Shown: piece after piece, positions 23,493-32,682 of the stretch
Numbering within the stretch: position 1 is the stretch's first letter
Layout: each line of letters begins with the position of its first letter
Source: Actinoplanes sp. L3-i22
Lineage (GTDB): Bacteria; Actinomycetota; Actinomycetes; Mycobacteriales; Micromonosporaceae
DNA: 64,000 bases
NCBI RefSeq assembly: GCF_019704555.1
Contig: NZ_AP024745.1
Location: forward strand, 4,720,501-4,784,500
Reading direction: 5' to 3'
The notes under the pieces: generated by a model
What the model was told of the DNA's origin: nothing
The model's database searches: none
The model's input: only the letters and a program-made list of their open reading frames with translations
Translations under genes and position numbers: made by a program

Positions 23493-24245
23493 ATGAGCGA
23501 CACGCTCACCGGCAAGATCGCACTCGTCACCGGCGGCAGCACCGGCATCGGCCTGGCCACCGCCAAACGCTTCGTCGACGAGGGCGCGTACGTCTGGATC
23601 ACCGGCCGCCGTCAGGCCGAGCTGGACAAGGCGGTCGCCGAGATCGGCCGCAACGTCCGCGCGGTGACCGGCGACATCGCGAACCTCGACGACCTCGACC
23701 GGCTCTACGCGCTCATCGCACAGGAACAGGGCCGCCTGGACATCCTGGTCGCCAACGCCGGCACCGTCGAACTGCGCCCGACCGCGCTCGCCGACGCCGA
23801 GCACTTCGACAAGACCTTCGGCACCAACGCCCGCGGAACCTACTTCACCGTCCAGAAGGCGCTGCCGCTGTTCGTCGACGGCGGCAGCATCGTGCTGGTC
23901 TCCTCCGGGATGAACGTCAAGGGCTTCCCCGCATACGGCACCTACGCCGGCACCAAGGCGGCGATCCGCTCGTTCGCCCGCACCTGGGCCGCCGAGTTCA
24001 AGGACCAGGGCATCCGCGTCAACGTGCTCAGCCCCGGCGTCATCGAGACCCCGATCATCGACGTCCAGTTCACCACGCCCGAGGCGGTCGAGGCCGGCCT
24101 GGCGATGTTCAAGTCGATGATCCCGCTCGGCCGGCTCGGGCGCCCCGAGGAGATGGCCAACGCCGTCTACTACCTGGCCTCCGACCAGAGCAGCTACACC
24201 ACCGGTTTCGAGCTCGTCGCCGACGGCGGCGTCACCGAGATCTGA
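23493..24245 (+). CDS. SDR-family oxidoreductase controlled by divergent TetR
   Basis: A 250-residue classical SDR. TGGSTGIG (13-20), ANAG (87-90) in place of the usual NNAG, and catalytic S138, Y151 and K155. GRRQ after strand 2 suggests NADP. The ATG follows AGGGAG by eight bases. Members divergent from TetR/YdeS-like regulators are common inducible detoxification reductases. Substrate unknown. Confidence 0.93.
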   Translation: MSDTLTGKIALVTGGSTGIGLATAKRFVDEGAYVWITGRRQAELDKAVAEIGRNVRAVTGDIANLDDLDRLYALIAQEQGRLDILVANAGTVELRPTALADAEHFDKTFGTNARGTYFTVQKALPLFVDGGSIVLVSSGMNVKGFPAYGTYAGTKAAIRSFARTWAAEFKDQGIRVNVLSPGVIETPIIDVQFTTPEAVEAGLAMFKSMIPLGRLGRPEEMANAVYYLASDQSSYTTGFELVADGGVTEI

Positions 24246-24306
24246 CCGCCGGGCCGGCTGACCCGCCCGCCGGCACGGCTGGCGCCTGCTCGGGCTGGCC
24301 GGCGAA

Positions 24307-24640
24307 CTACCCGAGATCGGCCGGGAGCCCGAAGCGCGGGAATAGCCGCCGGTGTCGAGGAAGTTGGTGATCCGGCGATCCGTCCCGCTGAGATCTCCAG
24401 CACGATCAGCGCCTACGGCTCGTGCCCGGTGCCGGTGAGGCCGGGCCGGTACTGCCCGAACGCGGGCAGGCCGTTGGCCACCACCGGCATCAGGCGGGAA
24501 CCGCGGCAGCCACGGCCCGTGTCGGCCATCCAAGCGGCGACGTCGTCGCGGCCGTGCAGCCACATTGGCAGCGGCGGCATCGACAGCTTCGCGTCGTCGT
24601 GCAGCAGCCGTGAATCGATCGAGCCAGCCCGAAGATCAAA
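24307..24640 (-). pseudogene. Frameshifted relic of an ECF sigma factor C-terminal (SnoaL-like) domain
   Basis: Minus-strand translation from about 24640 reads [27 protein letters not shown], then [24 protein letters not shown]. This is the SnoaL-like extension of SigG/SigJ-type ECF sigma factors. The frame then breaks at GHEP; a second frame continues VLEISAGRIAG; a third gives ITNFLDTGGY; a further shift gives FPRFGLPADLG with a TAG stop at 24307. At least three frameshifts interrupt one recognisable domain, and the sigma-2 and sigma-4 regions upstream are gone. It lies between the SDR and the NACHT gene and accounts for most of the 24246-24757 stretch; nothing else is supported there. Confidence 0.75.
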
Positions 24641-24757
24641 AGACGATTTCGACGTACGGCCGAAGCACCGACCACCGCATCCGCGATGTGGCAGGCGATG
24701 CTGACCGCGCTCCGGCAGCCGCCGGTTCCACTGTGAGCGGTGCCGTACCATGCCGTC

Positions 24758-27148
24758 ATGCGGGGCCACCGGCGGAAACTCCTGGTCAGTGCGCTTCTCG
24801 CCGGCACCGTGGCCGCGCTGACCTTGCTTGCCCGGGAAATGACCAGCGGCGACCTCGACCGAGCCGACAAGGTCGCCAGCGTCACCGGGCTCCTGGTCGC
24901 CCTCCTCGGCCTGGCCCTGACCCTCCGCGAGCCACTGACCGCCTGGCTTGCCCCGTCGCACGCCGCGACCCTGGCAAGGCTGTCCACGGATGAGGCCGCG
25001 ACCGCCGCCGACGAACTGGCCCGCAGTGTTCGGATCGGCTGGGAGCAGGAGGCCGCGCGGCGAGGTCTGTTCGATCCGGTGCCGATCACCCTGCACTGGC
25101 GGAGCACCGCGCGGCCGGTGTCGGCACCCGTCACGGCGATCACGGCCGGCGAGGTCGGCGGACACCCGACCGGGCTGAGGCTGAGCGGTGACCTCAACAG
25201 GATCGTGGAGACCCTGGACGGCCTGCCCCGGCACCGGTTGGTCATCCTCGGCGACGCCGGCACCGGTAAGACCGCGCTCGCCATCGTTGCCCTGCTCCGG
25301 GTCCTGCGGGAGCGGTCACCAGGCGAACCGGTGCCGGTGCTCGTTCCGATGGCGTCGTGGGATCCCGGCGAGTCGTCGGTCCGCGAATGGATTGGGGCGC
25401 AGCTGGCCGACGGCTACTACCGCGGCCAGCCGGAGGTCCCAGAGGACCTGCTCGCCGAGGGGCTCATCATGCCGATCCTGGACGGTCTGGACGAGATGCC
25501 GGAGTCGGTGCGGCCGGCGGCGATCCGGAATCTGACCAGATTCCTCGACGGGCAGCCGCTGGTCCTCACCTCGCGTGGACCCGAATTCGAGCAGGCCGTC
25601 ACCGCGGCGCGGGCTGTGGTGGCCGAGGCCGCGGTCGTCGAGCTCGAACGGATCAGCACCGGCGACGCGCTCGACTACCTGGCCCGCGCCGGCGACGTGG
25701 AGGGCGACTCCTGGTCGAAGATCACCGCCGAGCTTGCCCGGGACCCAGCCGGGCGGGTCGCGGTCGCGCTGGACACCCCGCTGATGCTCAACCTTGCGCG
25801 GGCCGTGCACGCCGCCAAACCGGCCCGGGTCGACGAGATCCTCGACGCGACCCGGTTCCCGGATGCTTCGGCGATCCGGGAATGGCTCACCGATCAATTG
25901 ATTCCGGCAGCGTACGGGCCGACGGACGCGGGGCGGGCCCGGCGCTGGCTCACTTTCCTGGCCCGGGAGATGACTCGGCGAGGCACCACCGTGCTGACCT
26001 GGTGGCAGCTGCCGCAGGCACTTCCGGCGGCCGTGCTCGCGGCCGGATACGGCATCGTTGCCACCTTCTGCGCCTATTTCTCCTTGGTCGACACCTACGG
26101 CTGGGGTGGAGCCGTACGAGTCAGCCTTCTACTGGGACTGATCGCCGCCGTGGCGATCACCTTCGCCCCCGCGCCGGCCCCGGCTCGGGTCGACGGCTAC
26201 CTGCGAGCTCGGCTCCCCGGTGCCCTCATCGCGATGCTCCGAGGCCTGGGAATCGGTACGGCCTGCGGTTTCGTGGCCGGTCTGGTCCTCGGAGTGGCCT
26301 ACTCGGGTCCGCTCTTCGCCACATATCCCACCATGGTGCATTCCTGGCTCGAGAACACCCACTGGCTTCTGGCGTCGGCCGCGATCGGCCTCTATTTCGG
26401 CACGACGACGGGCGGCCTCACCGGGATCATCGTCGGACTGATCATCGGGGTCTCCCGCGGTGCCGCCGCCGGCCTTCGCGGTGGTGGCAAGGTGGCGCTC
26501 GTCATGGCCGGAGTCATCGCTCTGGCCATCGGGAAAGCGGCCTCGGAGTCGGCAGCGGAGCGGCACACGTTGATATTCCGGGTCTTCACGCAGTTCGACT
26601 ACCGCCCGGCGCCGACTTTCATTCGCGACCTGGCCCTCCAGATAGCCGGCGACCATGGGGAGTTCCCTCCCTGGGAGGTCCTGCTCATGTACATTCCCCA
26701 GCTCACCGCCTTCCTGGGTCTGTTCGGAGCGGTCTTCGGAGTCGTGCTGGCACTCCGGCGGGTTACCGGCTCACCGCTCGACGTCACGCTGGTCACCAGC
26801 CCGCAGGTCGCCTGGAAGGCCGACCGCAAAGCGGCCCTCACTCGCTTCCTGGTCGTCATCACAGCACTCGGACTGATGTATGCCGGGTTGCAGGTCGTCG
26901 CGACGGGGCACGCCTTCTGGAATGCGACCGCGTATCCGACCGTGTTCATGATCGCCGTTTTCACGGCGTCGGTCTCCGCCTACGGCCGATTCGTGATCGC
27001 TACCGTCATCCTCTGGATGGCCGGGCGCATGCCGTTGTCCGGCATCGCCTTCCTGGAGAGCGCCCGGCGGCGGGGCGTCCTGCGACTGTCCGGTGCGTCG
27101 TACCAGTTCCGGCACGAAGTGCTGCAGGCGCAGCTCAGTCGTCGCTGA
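24758..27148 (+). CDS. Membrane-anchored NACHT NTPase
   Basis: A 796-residue protein from the ATG at 24758 (a GTG at 24740 would add six residues). Two N-terminal membrane helices (about 7-24 and 40-57) precede a NACHT module with Walker A GDAGTGKT (165-172) and Walker [12 protein letters not shown] (238-248), followed by a TSRGPEF sensor segment. From about residue 420 there are eight or nine hydrophobic helices, and the end reads [19 protein letters not shown], the FRH-LLQ close typical of actinobacterial NACHT membrane proteins. Some NACHT proteins are anti-phage sensors, others are regulators; the effector here would be the membrane domain. GC content looks lower than neighbours in the second half, so transfer is possible. 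Confidence 0.88.
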   Translation: MRGHRRKLLVSALLAGTVAALTLLAREMTSGDLDRADKVASVTGLLVALLGLALTLREPLTAWLAPSHAATLARLSTDEAATAADELARSVRIGWEQEAARRGLFDPVPITLHWRSTARPVSAPVTAITAGEVGGHPTGLRLSGDLNRIVETLDGLPRHRLVILGDAGTGKTALAIVALLRVLRERSPGEPVPVLVPMASWDPGESSVREWIGAQLADGYYRGQPEVPEDLLAEGLIMPILDGLDEMPESVRPAAIRNLTRFLDGQPLVLTSRGPEFEQAVTAARAVVAEAAVVELERISTGDALDYLARAGDVEGDSWSKITAELARDPAGRVAVALDTPLMLNLARAVHAAKPARVDEILDATRFPDASAIREWLTDQLIPAAYGPTDAGRARRWLTFLAREMTRRGTTVLTWWQLPQALPAAVLAAGYGIVATFCAYFSLVDTYGWGGAVRVSLLLGLIAAVAITFAPAPAPARVDGYLRARLPGALIAMLRGLGIGTACGFVAGLVLGVAYSGPLFATYPTMVHSWLENTHWLLASAAIGLYFGTTTGGLTGIIVGLIIGVSRGAAAGLRGGGKVALVMAGVIALAIGKAASESAAERHTLIFRVFTQFDYRPAPTFIRDLALQIAGDHGEFPPWEVLLMYIPQLTAFLGLFGAVFGVVLALRRVTGSPLDVTLVTSPQVAWKADRKAALTRFLVVITALGLMYAGLQVVATGHAFWNATAYPTVFMIAVFTASVSAYGRFVIATVILWMAGRMPLSGIAFLESARRRGVLRLSGASYQFRHEVLQAQLSRR

Positions 27149-27223
27149 TGTCGGTGTCGAAGCGAGGAATCCACACACGGTCGTTTCCCGGTGCTGGACC
27201 GGAGTGTCCGAGCCGACGGTGAG

Positions 27224-27252
27224 GCGGCGGGCCGGGGTCGCCGGCCCGCCGC
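27224..27252. terminator. Bidirectional GC hairpin between NACHT and cellulase genes
   Basis: GCGGCGGGCCGG (27224-27235) and CCGGCCCGCCGC (27241-27252) form a perfect 12-bp stem with a 5-nt loop, placed between two convergent genes. Confidence 0.65.
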
Positions 27253-27261
27253 GTCGGGGGA

Positions 27262-28845
27262 TCAGCTGCAGGCGGCGCCGTTGAGCCGGAACCCGGTGGG
27301 GGCGGCCGCGTTGCCGGTGTGGGTGGCCTGATAGCCGATGGTGGTCGAGGCACCCGCCGCGATGGTGCCGTTGTAGCTGACATTGGTCGCGGTGACCGCG
27401 CCGCTGGCCGGGCTGTAGGTGGCGCTCCAGCCGGAGGTGATGCTCTGGCCGGCGGCCAGGGTGAATGCCAGCGTCCAGCCGCTGACCGCGGTGGTGCCGG
27501 TGTTGGTGATGGTGATGCTGTTGGTCAGCCCGGTGTTCCAGGCGTTCACCGCGTTGGTGACCCGGCAGGCGCCGGCCGGGGTGGACGTCGACGGGCTGGC
27601 CGACGGGCTCGCCGAGGCGCTGGTGGGCGGCGTGCTGGTGGGGGTGCCGCCCGCGGCGCTGACGATGGCGTCGATGATGGTTTGCTGGGTGACGGTGGCG
27701 GAGCTGCGGTCGAACAGGCCGAACCCGTACGCCCCGTTGTAGCCGTTGTCCCAGTAGGCGGTCGCCGCGCCGTACTTCTTGGCGGCGGAGACCAGGGTGC
27801 GCGCGTAGTCGGCCCGGAACTTGTTGTTCGTGGAGTCGGCGGCCGTCTTGTCGATCGACCCGTACTCACCGACGAGCACCGGATAGCCGCGGGCGACGAA
27901 GGTGTCGTACACCTTCTTCAGTTGCCCGTCGAGATAGTCCGCCTGCCCCCAGGTCGAGGTCTTCGCCGCGTTGGTGGCGTTCGGGCCCCACTGGGTGATG
28001 TTGCCGTCCTCCTGGCCGGTGAAGTCCCAGGGGTCGTAGTAGTGGACGGAGATCATGATGCGCTGCTCGGCGCTGGGGACGGACGCCGAGCGGTACTGAT
28101 CGGTCGGCAGCGTGAAGCCGTAGCTTCCGACGGTGTAGTCGATGTTGGTGTTCCAGCCGGGCACGAGCAGCCAGCGCGAGGCGTTGGTGCCGCCGGTCTG
28201 GCGTACGGTGTCGACGAACGTCTGGTTGTAGGCGTTGATGTTGGAGTAGCACGGCTGGGTCGGGTTGCCGTACTGGCCGTCGAACTCCTCGTTCATCGAC
28301 TCGAGGATCAGGTGCTCGTTGTAGGCCGCGAACTTCGTCGCGACCTGCTGCCACACCTTCTGGTACTTGGCCTTGATCGTGGTCTGGTCGGTCGCGTCGC
28401 AGATCAACCAGGAGCCGGCGACGGACTTGTAGCCGTCGCCGTGCATGTTGATCACGACGTACAGGCCCTGGTTGTAGGCGTAGTTGACGACTTCCTGGAT
28501 CCGGGTCAGCCAGGCGGCGTCGACCGTGTAGCTCGGGCCGGCGCCGATCTTGCCCAGGTAGGAGACCGGGATGCGGATCGTCTTGAAGCCCGCGGCCTTG
28601 ACCTTGTTGATCAGGGCTTGGGTGATGACCGGGTTGCCCCACGCCGTCTCGCTGGGGATGCCGTTGTTGCTGGCCTCCAGCTGGTTGCCCAGGTTCCATC
28701 CGGCTCCCATGTCGGCTACCAGCTGAGGGGCGGTCAGCTGGGCGGTGACGTCGGCCGAGGCTGACGTCACGCCGTACACGGCTCCGGCCAGGGCCAGGCC
28801 GGCGGCGGCGAACGCGAGCCCGGCCTTCCTTGCCATCGAACTCAT
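27262..28845 (-). CDS. Secreted GH5 cellulase with CBM2 cellulose-binding domain
   Basis: A 527-residue secreted glycosidase. Residues 1-31 are a signal peptide ending TSASA. A GH5 barrel spans about 38-395, with ESMNEEF giving the acid/base E186 and VGEYGS giving the nucleophile E327; MHGDG (134-138) lines the site. A Pro/Ser/Thr linker (about 397-423) leads to a family 2 CBM with the surface tryptophans of CBM2 (WNTG, WTLAF, GWSATY). It should cut cellulose or beta-glucans internally. A CebR-like box 74 bp upstream suggests control by cello-oligosaccharides. Confidence 0.95.
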   Translation of the reverse strand: MSSMARKAGLAFAAAGLALAGAVYGVTSASADVTAQLTAPQLVADMGAGWNLGNQLEASNNGIPSETAWGNPVITQALINKVKAAGFKTIRIPVSYLGKIGAGPSYTVDAAWLTRIQEVVNYAYNQGLYVVINMHGDGYKSVAGSWLICDATDQTTIKAKYQKVWQQVATKFAAYNEHLILESMNEEFDGQYGNPTQPCYSNINAYNQTFVDTVRQTGGTNASRWLLVPGWNTNIDYTVGSYGFTLPTDQYRSASVPSAEQRIMISVHYYDPWDFTGQEDGNITQWGPNATNAAKTSTWGQADYLDGQLKKVYDTFVARGYPVLVGEYGSIDKTAADSTNNKFRADYARTLVSAAKKYGAATAYWDNGYNGAYGFGLFDRSSATVTQQTIIDAIVSAAGGTPTSTPPTSASASPSASPSTSTPAGACRVTNAVNAWNTGLTNSITITNTGTTAVSGWTLAFTLAAGQSITSGWSATYSPASGAVTATNVSYNGTIAAGASTTIGYQATHTGNAAAPTGFRLNGAACS

Positions 28846-28918
28846 CGGGGGTTCCTCTCGTGCGGTCTACGCGGGAACCGGCGGTGAATCCGGTCCGCGC
28901 CCGCCGAGAAGTCTTGTA

Positions 28919-28932
28919 TGGGAACGCTCCCA
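28919..28932. promoter_or_regulatory. CebR-like operator upstream of the cellulase
   Basis: TGGGAACGCTCCCA differs at one position from the TGGGAGCGCTCCCA consensus of the Streptomyces cellulose-utilisation repressor CebR. It lies 74 bp upstream of the cellulase start; no cebR gene is in the window. Confidence 0.82.
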
Positions 28933-28937
28933 CGTCA

Positions 28938-28953
28938 ATCGAACCGCTTCGAT
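28938..28953. promoter_or_regulatory. Second palindrome next to the CebR-like box
   Basis: ATCGAACCGCTTCGAT has perfect 6-bp arms. It lies five bases beyond the CebR-like box and could be a second LacI-family site. Confidence 0.5.
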
Positions 28954-29022
28954 AGACAGCGAGAAACCTGCGAATGGCACCTGGCCCGGGTATCTGCCGC
29001 GGACGGACCTCGGGCGGCGCGG

Positions 29023-30291
29023 TCAAGCTTGGGCGAGGCGCCCGATCATGGCGTGTGCGGCGGCGGTGACCAGCGCCTGGTCGTAGCTGACGACGAACTC
29101 GAACTGCCGGTCGGGGTCCGGGCCGATGTCGCCGAGGTCGCGGGCCATCAGGGCTGCCGCGGTGTGGGCACCCAGCACGACGACGGTCCATTCGCTGGCC
29201 AGCGGATCCTGGATCGACAGAGCGCCACCGCGCACGCCGGGGGCGGGAGCGGGCGGCATGCCGACCCCGAGCGCGGCGACGAACGGCAGACGCTCGGCGA
29301 GTTCGGTGAAGCGCCGGGTGGTCGACGGGCGGAAGAACCGGACGTGCTCGAAGGCGGCGAGCAGCACCGGCGGGATCGCCGCCTGCAGCGCCATGAGTTC
29401 GAGGGTCTTCGACACCGGGACCAGCAGATGCTTGGGCGCGTGCCGGATGCGTCTGCCGCCGCCGATCAGTTCGTAGGGCGTCGTGTTCAGGGCGGCGCCG
29501 ATCGGACGGGCGGCGAATCGTTCCGGCCGGAACGTCGAGGGCGGGAACCGGCGTTCACCGCGGCTCCACAACCAGCCCTGGCCGAGGGTGGCACCCAGGA
29601 CAAGTGCCCGGGTCAGGTCCTGCGGGGTCTCGATGCCCTCGGCGACGACTTCGGCGCCGGCTTGTTCGGCATAGGCGCGTACCGCCCCGGCGACCGCCAC
29701 CGTGGCGGGATCCGTGACGGTCCGCAACAGCTTCAGATCGAGCTTGACCACCTCAGGGCGCAGCAGGGGGATGAACGCCAGGGACTCGGGGTGCACGCCG
29801 ACATCGTCCAGGGCGATGGCGCAGCCGGCGGCGCGCAACTGCTCGGCGCCGGCCAGCACCCCGGCGAGGTCCTCGGCCAGCGCCCGCTCGGTGATCTCGA
29901 CGACCACCTGCACATGTGCGGCCCGCGCGCTCAGCGCGTCGAGCACGACGTCGCGCCGCCGGGTCAGGGTGGTGGGCTCGAGATTGACGAACAACGTCAC
30001 CGGGCGTCCGTGCGAGAGCTCCGCCGCATCCCGCAGCGACGCGCGTAGCGCGGCCTGTTCCAACTCGGCGAGCCGGTCGGCGGCCCGGGCGGCGTCGAGC
30101 AGCGCCATCGGCGACTGCAGGCCGGAACCGGCCGGCCCGCGCATCAGCGCCTCGAAGGCCAGCACCGCGGCGGTGTCCACGTCGACGAACGGCTGGTACA
30201 CGCAGTGCAGGCCGTCGTTGAGCACGTCGTCGAGGGTCGGCTCGCTGTCTCGCGCTGTCGCGTGCCGCGCATTGATGGCACCCACGACCAA
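29023..30291 (-). CDS. EAL-DICT domain c-di-GMP phosphodiesterase-like sensor protein
   Basis: A 422-residue protein. The EAL domain (about 20-245) keeps the usual catalytic residues: FEALMR, LFVNLEP, EITERAL, ALDDVG, VKLDLKLL, EGIET and GQGWLW. This suggests working phosphodiesterase activity. The C-terminal part (about 270-400) fits the DICT domain, found in actinobacterial light- or redox-linked signalling proteins. No membrane segment. The start is a TTG at 30291 or the GTG at 30285. It likely links a cytosolic signal to c-di-GMP breakdown, which in actinomycetes affects development. Confidence 0.88.
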   Translation of the reverse strand: MVVGAINARHATARDSEPTLDDVLNDGLHCVYQPFVDVDTAAVLAFEALMRGPAGSGLQSPMALLDAARAADRLAELEQAALRASLRDAAELSHGRPVTLFVNLEPTTLTRRRDVVLDALSARAAHVQVVVEITERALAEDLAGVLAGAEQLRAAGCAIALDDVGVHPESLAFIPLLRPEVVKLDLKLLRTVTDPATVAVAGAVRAYAEQAGAEVVAEGIETPQDLTRALVLGATLGQGWLWSRGERRFPPSTFRPERFAARPIGAALNTTPYELIGGGRRIRHAPKHLLVPVSKTLELMALQAAIPPVLLAAFEHVRFFRPSTTRRFTELAERLPFVAALGVGMPPAPAPGVRGGALSIQDPLASEWTVVVLGAHTAAALMARDLGDIGPDPDRQFEFVVSYDQALVTAAAHAMIGRLAQA

Positions 30292-30339
30292 CCGTTCGGC
30301 AGTCCGTTCTCGTTGCTGAGCCGCCGGTTGACGGCGAGA

Positions 30340-31149
30340 TTACGCCGCCGGACGGGCGGGCGTGCCGGTGGCGTGCGCGTCGGCGAAGGCCCAGACGGTC
30401 TTGATGAGCGCGTCGGGGGTTTCGATCTGCGGCAGGTGACCGGCTCCGGGAAGCACGGTGAACTCGGCGCCGGGGATGGCGCCGGCGAAGGCCCGGCCGA
30501 AGTCGAGGTCGCCGATCCGGTCGGCCTCGCCCCAGACCACCAGGGTCGGCGTGCTCACCCCGCTGAGCCGGCCGGCCAGCGTCGGGTCGGTCATCGCACG
30601 GCCGGCATAGGCCCCGAGGGTCACCCGGTTGCCGGCCATCGCCGCACGAACCTGCGGGGGCAGCTTGGCCGGGTCGACACCGTAGGTCTGCGGGTCGTGG
30701 TAGCTGCGCGCGGCGAGCTCGGCGGGCGTGAGCGCGAAGAAGTCGGGGACCGGGTGGCCGGGCACCTCGATGCCGACCGCGTCGACGAGCACGTAGCCGC
30801 TGACCCGGGGTGAGTGCAGCAGCGCCATCTCGGCGGTGATCCAGCCACCGATCGAGTTGCCGACCACCGTGACATTTTCCAGATCAAGGGCATCGAGCAG
30901 AGCGACGTACGTCGCGGCCAGCCCGCCGATCGTGTCGAGCGCGGCGGGCCGCGCCGTGCCGTTGAAGCCGGGGTGCACCGGGGTGAGCACCCGCGCGGGC
31001 TCGGCCTCGGCGAGCCGGTCGGCCCAGGGGTTGACGGTGAGCGGTCCACCGCCGCCGTGCAGCAGCAGGACGGGGTGGCCCTGGCCGCGCTCGGTGACGG
31101 TGAGCTCGACGGCGCCGATGCCCGCGACGGTGAGTGCGTGGATGGTCAT
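30340..31149 (-). CDS. Alpha/beta hydrolase under MarR control
   Basis: A 269-residue alpha/beta hydrolase. The oxyanion motif is LLLHGGGGP, the nucleophile S99 sits in VVGNSIGG, the acid is in WGEADRIG and the histidine in GAGHLPQIE. The start at 31149 has AGGAGTA upstream; an upstream ATG at 31203 lies inside the operator and is rejected. It is divergent from a MarR gene, with a 42-bp palindrome between, typical of an inducible ester or lactone hydrolase. Confidence 0.92.
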   Translation of the reverse strand: MTIHALTVAGIGAVELTVTERGQGHPVLLLHGGGGPLTVNPWADRLAEAEPARVLTPVHPGFNGTARPAALDTIGGLAATYVALLDALDLENVTVVGNSIGGWITAEMALLHSPRVSGYVLVDAVGIEVPGHPVPDFFALTPAELAARSYHDPQTYGVDPAKLPPQVRAAMAGNRVTLGAYAGRAMTDPTLAGRLSGVSTPTLVVWGEADRIGDLDFGRAFAGAIPGAEFTVLPGAGHLPQIETPDALIKTVWAFADAHATGTPARPAA

Positions 31150-31178
31150 GTGAGTACTCCTGGAGCCGATGGCGTGAC

Positions 31179-31220
31179 TGCGTATATAAGGAACCTTAGA
31201 CAAGGTTCCTTATATACGCA
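31179..31220. promoter_or_regulatory. 42-bp perfect palindrome between hydrolase and MarR genes
   Basis: Two perfect 19-bp arms (left arm TGCGTATATAAGGAACCTT) flank a 4-nt AGAC centre. It fills the divergent promoter and is AT-rich against its surroundings. It can hold overlapping MarR dimer sites, such as AAGGAACCTT with AAGGTTCCTT. Confidence 0.9.
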
Positions 31221-31241
31221 ACCTTGCGATAGCCTGCGTGG

Positions 31242-31655
31242 ATGAGCACCTCTCTGCAGCAGGTCGGCCTGGCCGTCAAGCGGCTCCAATGGCGGCATCA
31301 CCGCGAGGCCAATCGCCGCCTGGCCCCGCTGGGCCTGTCGCTGGTGCAGTGGGACACCCTGCGCCACCTGCACGCCAACCCCGGCGCCTCGCTGCATCGG
31401 CTGGCCGAGCTGACCTTCCAGACCGATCAGTCCATGGGCGAGCTGGCCCGGCGGATGGTCGACCGCGGGCTCATCGAGCGGGTTGAGGGGCCGGGCCGCA
31501 AGGTCCAGCACCAGCTCACCACGACCGGCGACGACCTGCGCCGGGCCGGCGGCGAAGCGGTCGACGGCGTGCTGACCGAGTCCCTCGGCCAGCTCAGCGC
31601 CGACGAACGGGAAACCCTGCACCAGCTGCTGCGCAAAGCGACCGGCTCGCCCTGA
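31242..31655 (+). CDS. MarR-family regulator
   Basis: A 137-residue winged-helix protein. LSLVQWDTLRHLHANPGAS and LHRLAELTFQTDQSMGELARRMVDRGLIERVEGPG make the MarR wing and recognition helix; helices at both ends give the dimer interface. It is divergent from the hydrolase gene and should bind the 42-bp palindrome that ends 22 bp before its ATG. No conserved cysteine, so a small-molecule ligand is likelier than oxidation. Confidence 0.92.
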   Translation: MSTSLQQVGLAVKRLQWRHHREANRRLAPLGLSLVQWDTLRHLHANPGASLHRLAELTFQTDQSMGELARRMVDRGLIERVEGPGRKVQHQLTTTGDDLRRAGGEAVDGVLTESLGQLSADERETLHQLLRKATGSP

Positions 31656-31982
31656 GCACGATCTCGGCACCGGGTACGTCGCGCGGACCGGCCGGTCCGT
31701 TACCGGGTCCGGCTCGTGCGCTCGAGTCCACGCCGCCCACCCCGAGCGGGTCGCCCGCGGCGCCCGCGCCGACCACCGATCCGGCCGCCGGCCTGGTCCG
31801 GCAGCGCGCCACCTCGCCGGCGCTGGGCGGCGCCGCGGCCACCGCGTACTGCGAAGATCTTGATCTGGGTGGTCGTTCCTGGCGGCTGCCCAGCCTGGGC
31901 TTCCTGTTCAGCCGGCCGCCGCCGGAGGGGATGGGATGTCGCGGGTTGCCGGGCGACGACTGGCCTCGGCTAGAGTGTGGCG
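31656..31982. other. 327-bp stretch without a supported gene
   Basis: A Pro/Ala/Thr-rich open frame is seen on the plus strand (TPPTPSGSPAAPAPTT), but it has no start or Shine-Dalgarno and may be a gene remnant. No operator or terminator is clear. Confidence 0.5.
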
Positions 31983-32651
31983 ATGGCGGCACGCAAGCCT
32001 CGGGGTAGCTACTCGGTCGGGCGAGCGCGCCGGGAGCAGATCCTGGACGCGGCCACCGCCAATTTCGCGAGCCTGGGCTACACGCAGACGTCCATGGCCC
32101 GGATCGCGCAGGACGTGGGGCTGACCGGCCCCGGTCTGATGCACTACTTCCCGACCAAGAAGCACCTGCTGGTGGCGGTCGCGGAACGACGCTTCGACAT
32201 TCTCGGCGAATGGGCCGAGGACGCCGCCGAGGACACCGACGGCACCGGGCCGCTGCGGCAGATGATGCGGCTGGCCGGCCTGTTCGCGGCCCAGCCCGGG
32301 CTGATCGAGCTGTTCGTCCTGGTCACCGCGGAGGCTGCCGATCCGACCAGCGCGGCGCATGAGTTGTATGTGGCCCGTTACGAGCGGGTCGTGGTGGCGT
32401 TGACCGACGGTTTCGAGCGTGGCGTGCAGGCCGGGTTCCTGCACGCCGATCTCGACTACGAGTCGATCGCGCGCGAGTGCGTCGCGGTGGCCGACGGTCT
32501 GCAACTGCAGTGGGTGCTCACCGGTGGCCGGATCGATCTGACGGCGTTGATCAGGAATCACCTGGAGCGGCTCGCGCCGACGATCCTGCGGTCGGGGCGA
32601 CGCGTGGACCTGTCCGATGAGATCGATCGTTCGCTGCTGCCCGCCGGGTAG
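31983..32651 (+). CDS. TetR/AcrR regulator
   Basis: A 222-residue regulator. ARREQILDAATANFASLGYTQTSMARIAQDVGLTGPGLMHYFPTKKHLLVAVAERR is spread over residues 14-69 and is a full TetR HTH. The C-terminal domain has FVLVTAEAADPTSAAHELY, as in TetR_C_6-like regulators of sugar or ester use. The ATG at 31983 is taken; a GTG at 31977 adds two residues. It is convergent with the CocE-type gene and is the nearest candidate to bind the AAACCTTG palindromes at 34408-34505. Confidence 0.92.
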   Translation: MAARKPRGSYSVGRARREQILDAATANFASLGYTQTSMARIAQDVGLTGPGLMHYFPTKKHLLVAVAERRFDILGEWAEDAAEDTDGTGPLRQMMRLAGLFAAQPGLIELFVLVTAEAADPTSAAHELYVARYERVVVALTDGFERGVQAGFLHADLDYESIARECVAVADGLQLQWVLTGGRIDLTALIRNHLERLAPTILRSGRRVDLSDEIDRSLLPAG

Positions 32652-32682
32652 TCGTCGTCGCGGAGCCCGGCCGTCGCAGCGG

